Shown here piece by piece: positions 38,443-48,829 of a DNA stretch of 64,000 bases. The DNA is from an uncultured Saprospiraceae bacterium (GTDB lineage Bacteria; Bacteroidota; Bacteroidia; Chitinophagales; Saprospiraceae). The notes below the pieces were generated by a model, which was not told the DNA's origin, ran no database searches, and was given only the letters and a program-made list of their open reading frames with translations. A program made the position numbers and the translations under genes. The first letter of the stretch is position 1. Every line of letters starts with the position of its first letter. Location: positions 1-64,000 of the forward strand of contig CALIAU010000006.1 in the NCBI GenBank assembly GCA_938045585.1, read 5' to 3'.

Positions 38443-39373
38443 GATCAATCCTATCAGATTGGAAGTCATACCCATTCAGTAATTCTTTAATATTCATCTT
38501 CTTTTTGCCTTCTTGTTGTATTTCATGAATATGAACATACCCGTCAACCGTACTTATACATAAATAGGATTTATTATCAGTATAAATTTCACCTGCTGTC
38601 CTTTCTACTCCATCAATATATGGACGAGAAGCAAAGATTTTATGCACCTTTCCATCGATAGAACACCAAGCTGAAGGGAATGGGTTTAAACCTCTTATTT
38701 TATTATAGACCCTGTAGGTCTCCATATTAAAATCAAGCTGACAGTTTGCTCTATTTAGCTTAGGTGCTTTGCTTACCTCACCCTCGGGTTGTGGACGCAA
38801 TCTGAGATTTCCTGACTCAATCATGCGCACCGTCTCAATGATAACTTGAGCACCTATAGATTTTAGCTTACTATAGACGCTTCCAAGGGTGTCATGTGGA
38901 TGTATAGCAGTCCGACGCTGTAATAACATGTCTCCTGTGTCTATGGCATGCTTTAACTTGAAAGAAGTAACACCAGTTTCTCTTTCGCCATTGATAACTG
39001 CCCAGTGGATGGGTGCTGCCCCTCTATACTTAGGCAAAAGTGATCCATGCAAATTATAGGTCCCCATAGGAGGCATATTCCAAACTACTTCAGGAAGCAT
39101 TCTAAAAGCCACAATCACCTGTAAATCAGCCTCCAAAGATTTGAGTTCCTTTAGGAACTCTTTGTTCTTTAAATTAGTTGGTTGAAGTATGTTGAGATTG
39201 TTTTCTAGGGCATATTTCTTAACATCCGACATAATAAGCTGTTTTCTTCCGCGTCCACCATATTTATCCGGTGCAGTGACGACTCCAACAATATCATATT
39301 TGTTTTCAACGAGCATTTGTAATGAAGAAACAGCGAAGTCAGGTGTACCTAAAAAGATAATTTTCAGTCTCAT
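38423..39373 (-). CDS. fmt: Methionyl-tRNA formyltransferase
   Basis: IIFLGTPDFAVSSL, NLHGSLLPKYRGAAPIHWAVINGE. Confidence 0.97.
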   Translation of the reverse strand: MRLKIIFLGTPDFAVSSLQMLVENKYDIVGVVTAPDKYGGRGRKQLIMSDVKKYALENNLNILQPTNLKNKEFLKELKSLEADLQVIVAFRMLPEVVWNMPPMGTYNLHGSLLPKYRGAAPIHWAVINGERETGVTSFKLKHAIDTGDMLLQRRTAIHPHDTLGSVYSKLKSIGAQVIIETVRMIESGNLRLRPQPEGEVSKAPKLNRANCQLDFNMETYRVYNKIRGLNPFPSAWCSIDGKVHKIFASRPYIDGVERTAGEIYTDNKSYLCISTVDGYVHIHEIQQEGKKKMNIKELLNGYDFQSDRIDPMRNLQ

Positions 39374-39448
39374 ATATATGAGGGGATTTATTAATCTATT
39401 ATTGTATTAAACTTGAATTATTTATTTTTACAGAGTAAAGTTAAGATT

Positions 39449-41050
39449 ATGAAAAACTTATTAGCTGCATTTTTTACCTGTCTTATTTCTTTAGGGCTTT
39501 CTGGCCAAACATTGACTATTGATGGCTATGCTTATGAGTCCGGAAATAGAGGATACTTAAATGCGACTCAAATTGTAATATTTGATGCCGAAAAAGAAAC
39601 TGTTCTTTGTGAAACTCTATCTGATTTAGATGGTCATTTTGAGTGCGAAGTTCCGGTTGGAAGAAAATATATTCTTACTGCCTATAAGGAAATGTTCGAA
39701 GACAAGGAATTTGATGTAGATAATAAGAGGATGTTGAAGGAGGGTAAACTCTTTGTAAAACTAGAAATGCAAAGAGCACCAGGTTATATTTTTGAAATTA
39801 CTCTTGCTGAGGCTCGTGATCATGACAGCATTGTTGTGGATGCCATTAAGGGGGCAGATATTGAAGTGTATAATAATACGACCGATAAGATGGAGTTGTC
39901 TCTAGAGGAACATGGAGCTCCTAATTTCAGAGCAAACTTAATCAAGGGAAATCATTACACAGTGTTAATTAGAAAGGAAGGGTTTTTTACAAAAAGAATG
40001 GAAGCCTTTGTAGATATAGAAGGCTGTATTTTATGTTTTGATGGAATTGGAGATGTACGTCCTGATGTAACGGATAACCTAACAGAAGGAAATTCAAATG
40101 GAGTCCTACTAGCAAATGTTGAAATGGAACCTGTGTATTTGGGAAGAGAGATGCAGTTTAGAAATATATTGTACGAATATACCAGTGCAGAATTAACTGA
40201 GGAAGCCAAAAAAGGACTTGATAATCTCATTGTTTTAATTCGAGACAATCCGAATCTAACCATTGAATTAGGAAGTCATACGGATTCCAGAGGGAGACAA
40301 GAAGCGAATATGGCCCTATCCATTAAAAGAGCTCAGTCAGCTGTAAATTACATATTGGAAAATAGCGATATACCAAAATCATCCATTATATCTAGAGGTT
40401 ACGGAGAAACTGACCTTCTCAATAAATGTACTTCGTTTGTAGAATGCACGGAAGCTGAGCACGCAAGAAACAGAAGGACTGAGATAAAAATCTTAGGTAT
40501 TAACCCAAGCGTTAAAGTACCATCTCTTGCAGACGAAAAGAAAAAGGAAAAAGAAGCTGAGTTAATTGAGCAGCTACTTAATCAAGAGCAGGTAAGGATT
40601 CCAGACTTAGATGAAGAAGTTGTAGAAGAAGAATTGGAAGAAGCCCCAAAAGAAGAAGATGCGCGTTTTGTAGGTACAGTTGGAGCTAATGCTCTGAAGA
40701 ACAAGCTAAAAGAAAATAAGAGCGCTCCAGATGAAGAGCCAGTGATGGAGAAGGAAGTAATGGAGGAGGAAGAGGTGATGGAAGTTGAAGAAGTAATGGA
40801 ACAAAAATCTTTTGAATCTAGAATCGTTATTCATCAGTCAAAAAAGAGCATATCTGAGAATAATTTGTTTGCAGACAAATTTCAAGATTTAGAATTGTAT
40901 AAGATGCGTAATGGTGACTACCTCTATACCATTGGAAGTTTCGACAAGGAAAGAGATGCTGTGAAGTATTTAATGGGTACCGTTAAAAAGGATTTCCCAG
41001 ATGCTTATATAGTAAACTTCAGAGAAGGGATTCTAGAATCAGAATTATAA
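39449..41050 (+). CDS. OmpA-family protein with acidic linker and SPOR-like C-terminus
   Basis: NLTIELGSHTDSRGRQEANMALSIKRAQSAVNYI; C-terminal GDYLYTIGSFDKERDAVKYL; ORF opens at 39413. Confidence 0.87.
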   Translation: MKNLLAAFFTCLISLGLSGQTLTIDGYAYESGNRGYLNATQIVIFDAEKETVLCETLSDLDGHFECEVPVGRKYILTAYKEMFEDKEFDVDNKRMLKEGKLFVKLEMQRAPGYIFEITLAEARDHDSIVVDAIKGADIEVYNNTTDKMELSLEEHGAPNFRANLIKGNHYTVLIRKEGFFTKRMEAFVDIEGCILCFDGIGDVRPDVTDNLTEGNSNGVLLANVEMEPVYLGREMQFRNILYEYTSAELTEEAKKGLDNLIVLIRDNPNLTIELGSHTDSRGRQEANMALSIKRAQSAVNYILENSDIPKSSIISRGYGETDLLNKCTSFVECTEAEHARNRRTEIKILGINPSVKVPSLADEKKKEKEAELIEQLLNQEQVRIPDLDEEVVEEELEEAPKEEDARFVGTVGANALKNKLKENKSAPDEEPVMEKEVMEEEEVMEVEEVMEQKSFESRIVIHQSKKSISENNLFADKFQDLELYKMRNGDYLYTIGSFDKERDAVKYLMGTVKKDFPDAYIVNFREGILESEL

Positions 41051-41659
41051 AAAATATCTGTGCTTTGATTGCTTTTTCTGATTGAGTGGAATAGTGACAT
41101 GAAATAGAGTGAAATCTAAGGGAGTAGGTCGCGGAGCAATTTTAAAACTCAGGTCATCATCAATGTCGAAATCAAGTAGGTGTGCATCTACAAATGCTTC
41201 CGTTATAGCAAGTAGATGGACAATACCAAAGCCAATCCAGAGATAGTCTTTTTCTTTTCGAACAAAATCTCGCGTTGGCTTTATAACTTGCGGATCAGTT
41301 ATGCCTCGATATTCAGTAATCGTTTCGTTGAGCAAACCTAGATATGCCGAGTTTAATTCATTCCAATAGTTTGTTCTATTAATTGCAAAATAGAGTATAG
41401 TGCCTTCTGCGGCCAGAACTATAGGGACTTTCCAATATCTCTTATTGTAAAATTGACCTGCAGAAGGAAATATTAATCCTGCAAGAGCTGCTTTGCCTGG
41501 TTTACCTTTGAATACAGAGAATAGACCAAACCTATTTTCTTTTGTTGCTTCATATAATGAATCACTAAAAATACCAGTTGAGTCCAATTCAGTTTGGCCC
41601 ATACATTGCTTACTTGAGAAGAAGAACAGTATTAATATGACCAAGAGCTGTATACGCAT
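41045..41659 (-). CDS. DUF5683-type membrane protein
   Basis: FGLFSVFKGKPGKAALAGLIFPSAGQFYNKRYWKVPIV, commonly adjacent to parAB in Bacteroidota. Confidence 0.8.
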   Translation of the reverse strand: MRIQLLVILILFFFSSKQCMGQTELDSTGIFSDSLYEATKENRFGLFSVFKGKPGKAALAGLIFPSAGQFYNKRYWKVPIVLAAEGTILYFAINRTNYWNELNSAYLGLLNETITEYRGITDPQVIKPTRDFVRKEKDYLWIGFGIVHLLAITEAFVDAHLLDFDIDDDLSFKIAPRPTPLDFTLFHVTIPLNQKKQSKHRYFL

Positions 41660-41689
41660 TAATATCTAAACGAAATTATTTCCAATATG

Positions 41690-42598
41690 TTAGAAATATC
41701 CAAGACTTTCTAGAATGGCATTAAATTCATCATCGTTTTTAAATTGGATTCTAAACTTACCTTTACCGCTTGCACTTCTGTCAATTACAACCTTTGAACC
41801 TATGTGAGCGCTCAGTTGATCTTGAATTTTAATAATTTGCGCATCAACGTGTTTTGGGGTTTTACTCTGCTTACTGGTCTTTTTGGAGCTGTTATAAGAT
41901 CGAATTAATTCTTCTGCCTTCCTAACAGATAATTCTTTGTTTACAATTTCTTTGAATACAGATAGTTGTAAATCAATCTTCTCTATGCCAGCAATCGCTC
42001 TTGCATGTCCCATAGAAATGCTGTTATTTTTCAGAGCATTCTGAATGCTCATAGGTAGTTTAAGTAGACGTACATAATTGCTGATTGTACTTCTTTCTTT
42101 ACCAATACGTTGGGATAAATCCTTATGCGTGATGTCAAACTCTTCAAGTAGTCTGTGATAACTAATTGCTATCTCAACAGGGTTAAGATCACTCCTTTGA
42201 ATGTTTTCTACCAAGGCCATCTCTAAGAGTGTTTGATCATCTGCTAAACGTACGTAGACAGGAACCTGTGTCAAACCTGCTTTCTTCGATGCTCTAAACC
42301 TGCGTTCTCCAGAGATGATTTCAAACTTATTGTCTTCTATTTTTCGAACCGTGATAGGTTGGATGAGTCCATACGTTTCGATCGATTGAACAAGTTCATC
42401 TAGTTCTTGTGGATCAAAATGTTTGCGGGGCTGGTCTTTATTTGCAACAATGTTCTTAATAGGCAATTCAATAACCGAGGTGCTAATGTCTTTTATTATT
42501 TTTTCCTTTTGTTTCTTACTTACCGGTTTTTCGTTATTGTCGATTCCTTTAAGCAAAGCTCTCAGTCCTTTTCCTAGATCGTTTTTTTGTTTGCTCAT
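41690..42598 (-). CDS. parB: Chromosome partitioning protein ParB
   Basis: PIKNIVANKDQPRKHFDPQELDELVQSI, ISGERRFRASK, HTH. Confidence 0.96.
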   Translation of the reverse strand: MSKQKNDLGKGLRALLKGIDNNEKPVSKKQKEKIIKDISTSVIELPIKNIVANKDQPRKHFDPQELDELVQSIETYGLIQPITVRKIEDNKFEIISGERRFRASKKAGLTQVPVYVRLADDQTLLEMALVENIQRSDLNPVEIAISYHRLLEEFDITHKDLSQRIGKERSTISNYVRLLKLPMSIQNALKNNSISMGHARAIAGIEKIDLQLSVFKEIVNKELSVRKAEELIRSYNSSKKTSKQSKTPKHVDAQIIKIQDQLSAHIGSKVVIDRSASGKGKFRIQFKNDDEFNAILESLGYF

Positions 42599-42599
42599 A

Positions 42600-43421
42600 T
42601 TATTTATTTGCTGCGGTCTTAGATTTAATAGTTTTGACGTTCAAGTGTTCAATCTCGTCGTCATTATTTTGGAGAAACTCATATGCTAGATTTAGAAAAT
42701 TCGTAGCTCCCTTACTTGATATATCATAGAGAAGAATAGGTTTTCCAGTGCTAGGAGCTTCTCCTATTTTAGAATTTCTATGAATTATTGTTTCAAAAAT
42801 GGGATCGGTGAGAATCTCTTTAATAGTTTCTACAACCATATTGGCCATGCGTAATCGTTTGTCATACATAGAAAGTACAATACCTTCTACCTTAAGATTT
42901 GCATTTAACTCTGACTGTACTAATGAAATAGTATTTTTTAATTTCCCTAAACCTTCAAGAGAATAGATTTCACATTGTGCTGGAACGATCACTGAGTCAG
43001 CAGAAGTTAATGCGTTCAAAGTCAAAATTCCTAAAGAGGGGAGACAGTCTATAAAGATATAGTCATAATTATCTCTAATTTGGTTTATGATCTTACTCAG
43101 TACAAATTCTCGATCTTCTTTTTGAACTAGCTCAATCTCAGCTCCAACTAATTCAACAGTTGAAGGTATAAGATCCAGATTTGTAGATACCTCTTTGATT
43201 AAAACGTCTGCAATGGATCTATCTCCAGTAATCAAATCATATAACTCCCCATCAATATCTCCTTCTTTATGTCCAAGTCCTGATGAGGCATTCCCCTGTG
43301 GGTCTGCATCAATAATAAGAACCTGCTTATTGAGTAAACCAAGTGCAGCAGCTAAGTTTACCGCTGTGGTTGTTTTTCCAACTCCTCCTTTCTGATTTGC
43401 TATTGCTACTACCTTACCCAT
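42600..43421 (-). CDS. parA: Chromosome partitioning ATPase ParA/Soj
   Basis: IANQKGGVGKTTTAVNLAAAL, DADPQGNASSGLG. Confidence 0.97.
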   Translation of the reverse strand: MGKVVAIANQKGGVGKTTTAVNLAAALGLLNKQVLIIDADPQGNASSGLGHKEGDIDGELYDLITGDRSIADVLIKEVSTNLDLIPSTVELVGAEIELVQKEDREFVLSKIINQIRDNYDYIFIDCLPSLGILTLNALTSADSVIVPAQCEIYSLEGLGKLKNTISLVQSELNANLKVEGIVLSMYDKRLRMANMVVETIKEILTDPIFETIIHRNSKIGEAPSTGKPILLYDISSKGATNFLNLAYEFLQNNDDEIEHLNVKTIKSKTAANK

Positions 43422-44101
43422 TAAAACTTTTGTTCTTCTGAAATGTCCATGAATATGATTTCTTTATTTTCTGCTTCAAACGCGCTTATAATTTCCGCTT
43501 TATTTACCTCTATCCATCCAAACGTATCATAGTGACAAGCTATAATTTTATTGCATTCTATAAAGTCGGAGGCAATCAAAGCATCCTTATAATCCATGGT
43601 GAAATTATCACCAAGACAGAGAATTGCAAAATCTAATTTTTGACTTGTTTTTGGAATTAATTGCATATCCATAGTTAGAGCAGTATCTCCTGAAAAGTAG
43701 AACGTAGCCTCTTTATTTGAAATTACAAATCCAACTGGGTTTCCTGCATAGGAACCATCTGGAAACGAGCTTGAGTGTATCGCATTTACTAGTTTAACTC
43801 TACCGAAATCAAAGTCCCAATTACCACCAGGATTCATAGGGTGACCTTCAATCCCTTTTTCCTTGTACCACATTACTATCTCGTAATTAGATATAATTTT
43901 TGCACCTGTGTTTTTGCAAATTGCTTCTGCATCAAGTATATGATCTTGATGGCCATGTGATAGTAATACATAATCTGCTTGCAGGCTTTTCAGGTCTATA
44001 TGAGAGGCTTGCTCATTTGCACTGATAAATGGGTCTATAATGAGCGTTTTCCCCGCTGTACTGACCTGAAAACAAGAATGGCCTAGATATTTGATTTTCA
44101 T
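43421..44101 (-). CDS. MBL-fold metal-dependent hydrolase (UPF0173-like)
   Basis: LGHSCFQV, LLSHGHQDHILDA, FSGDTALTMDM. Confidence 0.9.
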   Translation of the reverse strand: MKIKYLGHSCFQVSTAGKTLIIDPFISANEQASHIDLKSLQADYVLLSHGHQDHILDAEAICKNTGAKIISNYEIVMWYKEKGIEGHPMNPGGNWDFDFGRVKLVNAIHSSSFPDGSYAGNPVGFVISNKEATFYFSGDTALTMDMQLIPKTSQKLDFAILCLGDNFTMDYKDALIASDFIECNKIIACHYDTFGWIEVNKAEIISAFEAENKEIIFMDISEEQKF

Positions 44102-44175
44102 AGCTACTTTATAGTGTAAAAATAGCTATTTACATTTAAAAAGGATTTAATATAGACATATCATAAATAAAAAGA

Positions 44176-44201
44176 CCGCTGGCAGCAAATGCTACCAACG
44201 G
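44176..44201 (-). terminator. Strand-specific terminator for the 44227-48675 gene
   Basis: Minus strand CCGTTGGTAGC atttG CTGCCAGCGG then TCTTTTTATTT; G.U pairs only work on minus strand. Confidence 0.75.
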
Positions 44202-44226
44202 CTTCCAACAATCACACAATAAATCT

Positions 44227-47200
44227 TTATTCCTTATTGAGGATAATTTTTTTAGTGCTTACTTCTCTCGACTCTGTGTCTATTAATCGAATAAAGTACA
44301 CACCATCTTGCAGTTCTGATATGGAAATTTCTCTTTTGCTATCAGAATTTGCAGTAAATGTCTTAACAAGTTTACCAGCGGTATTATATATTTCAGCGTT
44401 GATATCAAAGCGTTCTTTAGCACTAATATTAATCGCTCCAACAGAAGGGTTAGGGTAGATGTCAAATTTATTACTAACATTCGAAACCAATTCAATTGGA
44501 CTATTCTCAGATCTAGACTCTATATGATCATCTCCTATGATGAGAGAGCCTCCTGTAATACTCAAGCAATAATCTTCAATTTCACCACTACCTTCACTAT
44601 CACAAGCAGATGTGGCATAACTGCCCAAATGCATTACTAAACGCATCGTTACATCTCCGTTCCATATATTGTAAGGGAGTGAGAGAGTCCCTGCGATGTT
44701 GCCAATAGCAGCACCATAGGCAACAAATTCTCCACTATCGATAAAGTCTCCATCCATATTATAATCAATATACACATGCCAGAATGCATTAAGATTACCC
44801 AATGAATATTGTGGGCTTAACCTAAGATCATAAGAACCACCTGCTTCGACTGGGATACAGGTATTTGTAAAGTCCGCATAACCACCATTGTTGCCAGAAG
44901 TATTTGTATACGTGTCAATCATAACTTCGTTTATCCAACCTTGCTGTGATTCCAAACCTAGTGGGTCACAAATACTTTCTTCTACTGTTACTTTAAAAGA
45001 ACAGCTTGCAGTATTCCCACAACAATCATATGCAGTGTATGCAACAGTGGTAGTTCCGTTAGGGAAGTATGAACCATTTGCAGGTCCTGCAGTTTGATTA
45101 ATCGAGTTACAACTAGGAATTTCCATGATGTACTCGAGAGCCTTGTAATAATATTGATCATTCCATTGACCATTACTTAATAACTCTACATAATCTTGGT
45201 TTCCATTAAAGTTATTTGGTTGACCTGGATACCAGTTAGTGTAATTCAATGGTTCTCCACAAGAAGCCCAAGTAAACTGACCCTCATCCCAAGCATCATT
45301 TAAGCCTATATAGGCAGCTGATATTGGTAGTTGATTAGCCAGATATGCATTTTCTGATGGACTATCGATACAGGCTAGATAACCACCATTTGCAGAACAT
45401 ACACTTTGTGCTGATTCCCATGTATCTGGTTCTAATGAACAATAGTAACTCGATCCATTATAACTTCCCATGTAAATAAATCCTGGTATATAAGATCCAC
45501 CGCCGTTAGAACTACAGCAAGAATTTAATTCAGGATCTTGCCATGACACATTCATGCCTGAACCACCATTATCATTCGATACCGTTATATCACTAGGACA
45601 CCATAACTCTACAGCACCTTCTACTGTAAGTTTGAAGTTACAAGTCGCTGTGTTGCCACAGGCATCCGTAGCTTGATATCCAATCCAATGGACGCCTTCA
45701 GGAAGGCTGCTGTTTAAGTCTGGTCCTGAAGTTTGATTTATTGTCAAACAAGGAAGTTCCATGATGAATTCTAGCTTTTTAGAAGCATATTGATCATTCC
45801 ACTGTCCATTGTTTAACATCTCTACATGATCTTGTTGATCAAGATAGTCATTCGGTTGACCCGGGTACCAGTTTGTGTAACCCATTGGTTCTCCTGAGCT
45901 CCAAGTAAAATTACCCTCTTGACTTGCATCGCTTAGACCAATATAGGCAGACTGTAAGGTTAATATATTTGCAAGAAATGCATTTTCACCTGCACTTCCT
46001 ATACTGGCTAAATATCCCCCGTTTGCAGAACAAACATTACTAGCAGTTGACCATGTTGCAGGACTTGTTGAACAATAATAGCTAGATCCATTATAACTTC
46101 CCATGTAAATAAAACCTGGAATATATCCAGCACTATTACAAGATGGACAGTCAGACCAATACGTTGGCTCTAATGGAAGACTGCTAATATCATCATTACA
46201 ACTAACTGTAAGGTCTGGTGGACAAGTAATTTCTAAATTACCACTCGCTTCCACAACAACACTAAACCAGCAAGTACTCGCATTTCCACAGGCATCATAA
46301 GCTGTATAAATCACTTCTGTAGTTCCAACTGGGAATGTAGAACCAGAAGTATAATTTGAACTTACATGGTCAATTCCACACTCATCTGTTGCTATAGGCT
46401 CTATCCAAGTTGCAATGTTCCCGGATGTAACCCAAATGTCATCAGGGCAATCCCAAAATACAGGAGCTGTACTGTCTTTTAAATCAATTATCTGATCACA
46501 TGTAGAGCTTAAACTTGCATCAGAAGGATCTGTGGCTTTCCATGTTCTTTTTATTTTTTTCTGTCCGAAGCAAGGACCAGAACTTATTATTGCGTCTGAA
46601 AATGTAATTATTGGCTCTCCACATCCATCGTCACTTGAGCCAGAGGCATAGCCCATATTACTTGGTCCGGTTGGTGTACCAGGGCAGCTTACAATATTGG
46701 ATGGGCAGTAGATGTCGGGAGGAGAAGTACAACAATTGTCCGTCACGTTTACGGTAAACGAACAAGTACTTTCATTTCCACAAGCATCAGTAGCTGTATA
46801 TGTCACTACAGTTTCTCCCGCAGGAAACATATCTCCGCTTGCATGCGTAGATGTTAGACTCGTTAACTCACAGTTATCAGTCACGACAGGAGCGGACCAT
46901 GTGGCTGGCATTTCACATTCGCCATCCTGACTTATGTATATGTCAGATGGGCAACTACCAAATACAGGACCTAGTACGTCTCTTACATTAATTATCTGAT
47001 CGCAAGTGGATACAAGCGATGGGTTTTCTGAATCAGTAGCAGTCCATACTCTCTTTATTTTTATCTCACCATCACATGGACCAGTAGAAAGAATAGTGTC
47101 TTCATAACTTACTATGGGGGCACCACAACTTGCACTTCCTGGTTCTGCAGTTGCTTCACCTGTATCTGTAGTCATTTGTCCTCCTGTAAAATCACATTCG

Positions 47201-48675
47201 TCAGAAAGTAAACTACATCCAATAGGTTCGTACGCATCGCCATTTGCATCAACAAATCCTATGAATTCACCCGTATTGCAATCTTCTTGTGCAAAGAATA
47301 AATTGCTAGTAGGGTTGTCCAGTAGATAACTATCTAAGTCATTACAACCAATTGCCTCAATATCTTCAAGTAATTGATTTACACCAGTGGACAAGTTGAT
47401 TGTATATAAACCCGTTGAACTACAATAGTAACCAATCTCTTCACAGTCTTCAATCGCTAATCCTTGCGCAACTCCTGCCAATGGAGCAATAGTTTCTAGA
47501 ATATTTCCATTAATATCAAATCGGATAAGCTCATTGGTTCCACTAATCCAAATCTGATTCATACCTAAGAAAATGATATCTCTTGCAAGAGATATATCAG
47601 CATTAAACAAGAGAGTGGCATTTCCAGTAGCTGCATCAATTTCAAACACATTATTATCATTGGACACAGCGTATACATCTCCAAGTGGGGTTACATCTAA
47701 TCCTATTATTGTTGAAGAAGTATTTGTAGGACCAATTAATGTAAATGTTTCAGCGGCAAAATCTCCTACGTAATAATTTTTATTTGTACCTACAAAATAG
47801 AACTCATCTTTGTCTAATGGGTTTACAGCAATTGTATAGGTATTCGGAAGGGTAGGAAAGACTTTTGATACCATCATTCCTGTCGCTATATCATATTGGA
47901 ATATAGTTTTTGATGCTTGGCTAATACCTATTAAACCACTGATAATATTGTCCTCATAGCATGTGCCACAAGATTCTGATATATACTCTGAGGGACATAT
48001 ATCAAAGTTCGGCGGACAAGTTAATACTGGAGGCTCGGTACAACATTCGCCAGTTACAGTTACATCAAATGAGCAACTATTCACATTGCCACAGGCGTCC
48101 GTAACTGTAAAGGTTACAGTGGTAGTTCCTTCTGGGAATTCGTCACCACTGGAGTAGTTTGAGGTCATGCTGGCTACTTCACAGTTATCTGCAGGAACGG
48201 GGTCTACCCATTCTACAATAGCACTGCAGTCTTCACTAAGATCCACAACGATGTCTTCTGGACATTCCCATACGCTAGGCACCTCCACATCTTCAAGTAG
48301 GATAATTTGGGTACACTCAGCAAATAGCCAAGGGTTTGAGTTGTTTGGGTATTCGGCAAACCAAATACGCTTAATCAATGTCTGGCCTGTACATGGACCC
48401 TCTGACATCAGAAGGTCGGTATAGGTAACAACTGGATCTTCGCAGTCACTGTCTCCCGCAACAGCAGTTGCATATCCGGTATGATCTGGATTTGTATTGT
48501 CTCCAGGACATCCAAAATAATTTGAAGGACAGGTAATTACTGGGGAAGTATTACACTCAACACAAGCATCTTTGTCTACATTCGCAGAGATGTTTGGAAT
48601 AGAGAGTAACAGAAATAATAATGTGGCTATAACAAGGTTTGGATACTTTGCTTGACCTAAAGTTAGTTTATTCAT
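44227..48675 (-). CDS. Giant T9SS-secreted protein: HYR-type modules, two C-type-lectin-like domains, GEVED-like domain
   Basis: Repeated VTYTATDACGNESTCSFTVNV; two copies of PGFIYMGSYNGSSYYCS...GQPN...GQWNDQY; C-terminal FDIYPNPSVGAINISAKE...LQDGVYFIRLIDTESREVSTKKIILNKE. Confidence 0.88.
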   Translation of the reverse strand: MNKLTLGQAKYPNLVIATLLFLLLSIPNISANVDKDACVECNTSPVITCPSNYFGCPGDNTNPDHTGYATAVAGDSDCEDPVVTYTDLLMSEGPCTGQTLIKRIWFAEYPNNSNPWLFAECTQIILLEDVEVPSVWECPEDIVVDLSEDCSAIVEWVDPVPADNCEVASMTSNYSSGDEFPEGTTTVTFTVTDACGNVNSCSFDVTVTGECCTEPPVLTCPPNFDICPSEYISESCGTCYEDNIISGLIGISQASKTIFQYDIATGMMVSKVFPTLPNTYTIAVNPLDKDEFYFVGTNKNYYVGDFAAETFTLIGPTNTSSTIIGLDVTPLGDVYAVSNDNNVFEIDAATGNATLLFNADISLARDIIFLGMNQIWISGTNELIRFDINGNILETIAPLAGVAQGLAIEDCEEIGYYCSSTGLYTINLSTGVNQLLEDIEAIGCNDLDSYLLDNPTSNLFFAQEDCNTGEFIGFVDANGDAYEPIGCSLLSDECDFTGGQMTTDTGEATAEPGSASCGAPIVSYEDTILSTGPCDGEIKIKRVWTATDSENPSLVSTCDQIINVRDVLGPVFGSCPSDIYISQDGECEMPATWSAPVVTDNCELTSLTSTHASGDMFPAGETVVTYTATDACGNESTCSFTVNVTDNCCTSPPDIYCPSNIVSCPGTPTGPSNMGYASGSSDDGCGEPIITFSDAIISSGPCFGQKKIKRTWKATDPSDASLSSTCDQIIDLKDSTAPVFWDCPDDIWVTSGNIATWIEPIATDECGIDHVSSNYTSGSTFPVGTTEVIYTAYDACGNASTCWFSVVVEASGNLEITCPPDLTVSCNDDISSLPLEPTYWSDCPSCNSAGYIPGFIYMGSYNGSSYYCSTSPATWSTASNVCSANGGYLASIGSAGENAFLANILTLQSAYIGLSDASQEGNFTWSSGEPMGYTNWYPGQPNDYLDQQDHVEMLNNGQWNDQYASKKLEFIMELPCLTINQTSGPDLNSSLPEGVHWIGYQATDACGNTATCNFKLTVEGAVELWCPSDITVSNDNGGSGMNVSWQDPELNSCCSSNGGGSYIPGFIYMGSYNGSSYYCSLEPDTWESAQSVCSANGGYLACIDSPSENAYLANQLPISAAYIGLNDAWDEGQFTWASCGEPLNYTNWYPGQPNNFNGNQDYVELLSNGQWNDQYYYKALEYIMEIPSCNSINQTAGPANGSYFPNGTTTVAYTAYDCCGNTASCSFKVTVEESICDPLGLESQQGWINEVMIDTYTNTSGNNGGYADFTNTCIPVEAGGSYDLRLSPQYSLGNLNAFWHVYIDYNMDGDFIDSGEFVAYGAAIGNIAGTLSLPYNIWNGDVTMRLVMHLGSYATSACDSEGSGEIEDYCLSITGGSLIIGDDHIESRSENSPIELVSNVSNKFDIYPNPSVGAINISAKERFDINAEIYNTAGKLVKTFTANSDSKREISISELQDGVYFIRLIDTESREVSTKKIILNKE

Positions 48676-48829
48676 TGTTTTTATTTGTGCATCAAATAGT
48701 ATAGGTACATCCTACACCTGTGTGTATTGTTGCAAAAAAAATGAATGGATCAGCAAAAGTGAATTGAGTGAATTGTAAATTGGTTGTCACAAATATAGCT
48801 TAAAAAGCAGTTCTTACAATAATATTTTA

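Noticed and set aside
41690-43421. Search for parS (TGTTTCACGTGAAACA) near parAB
   Set aside because: No convincing match seen by eye; a full pattern search is needed
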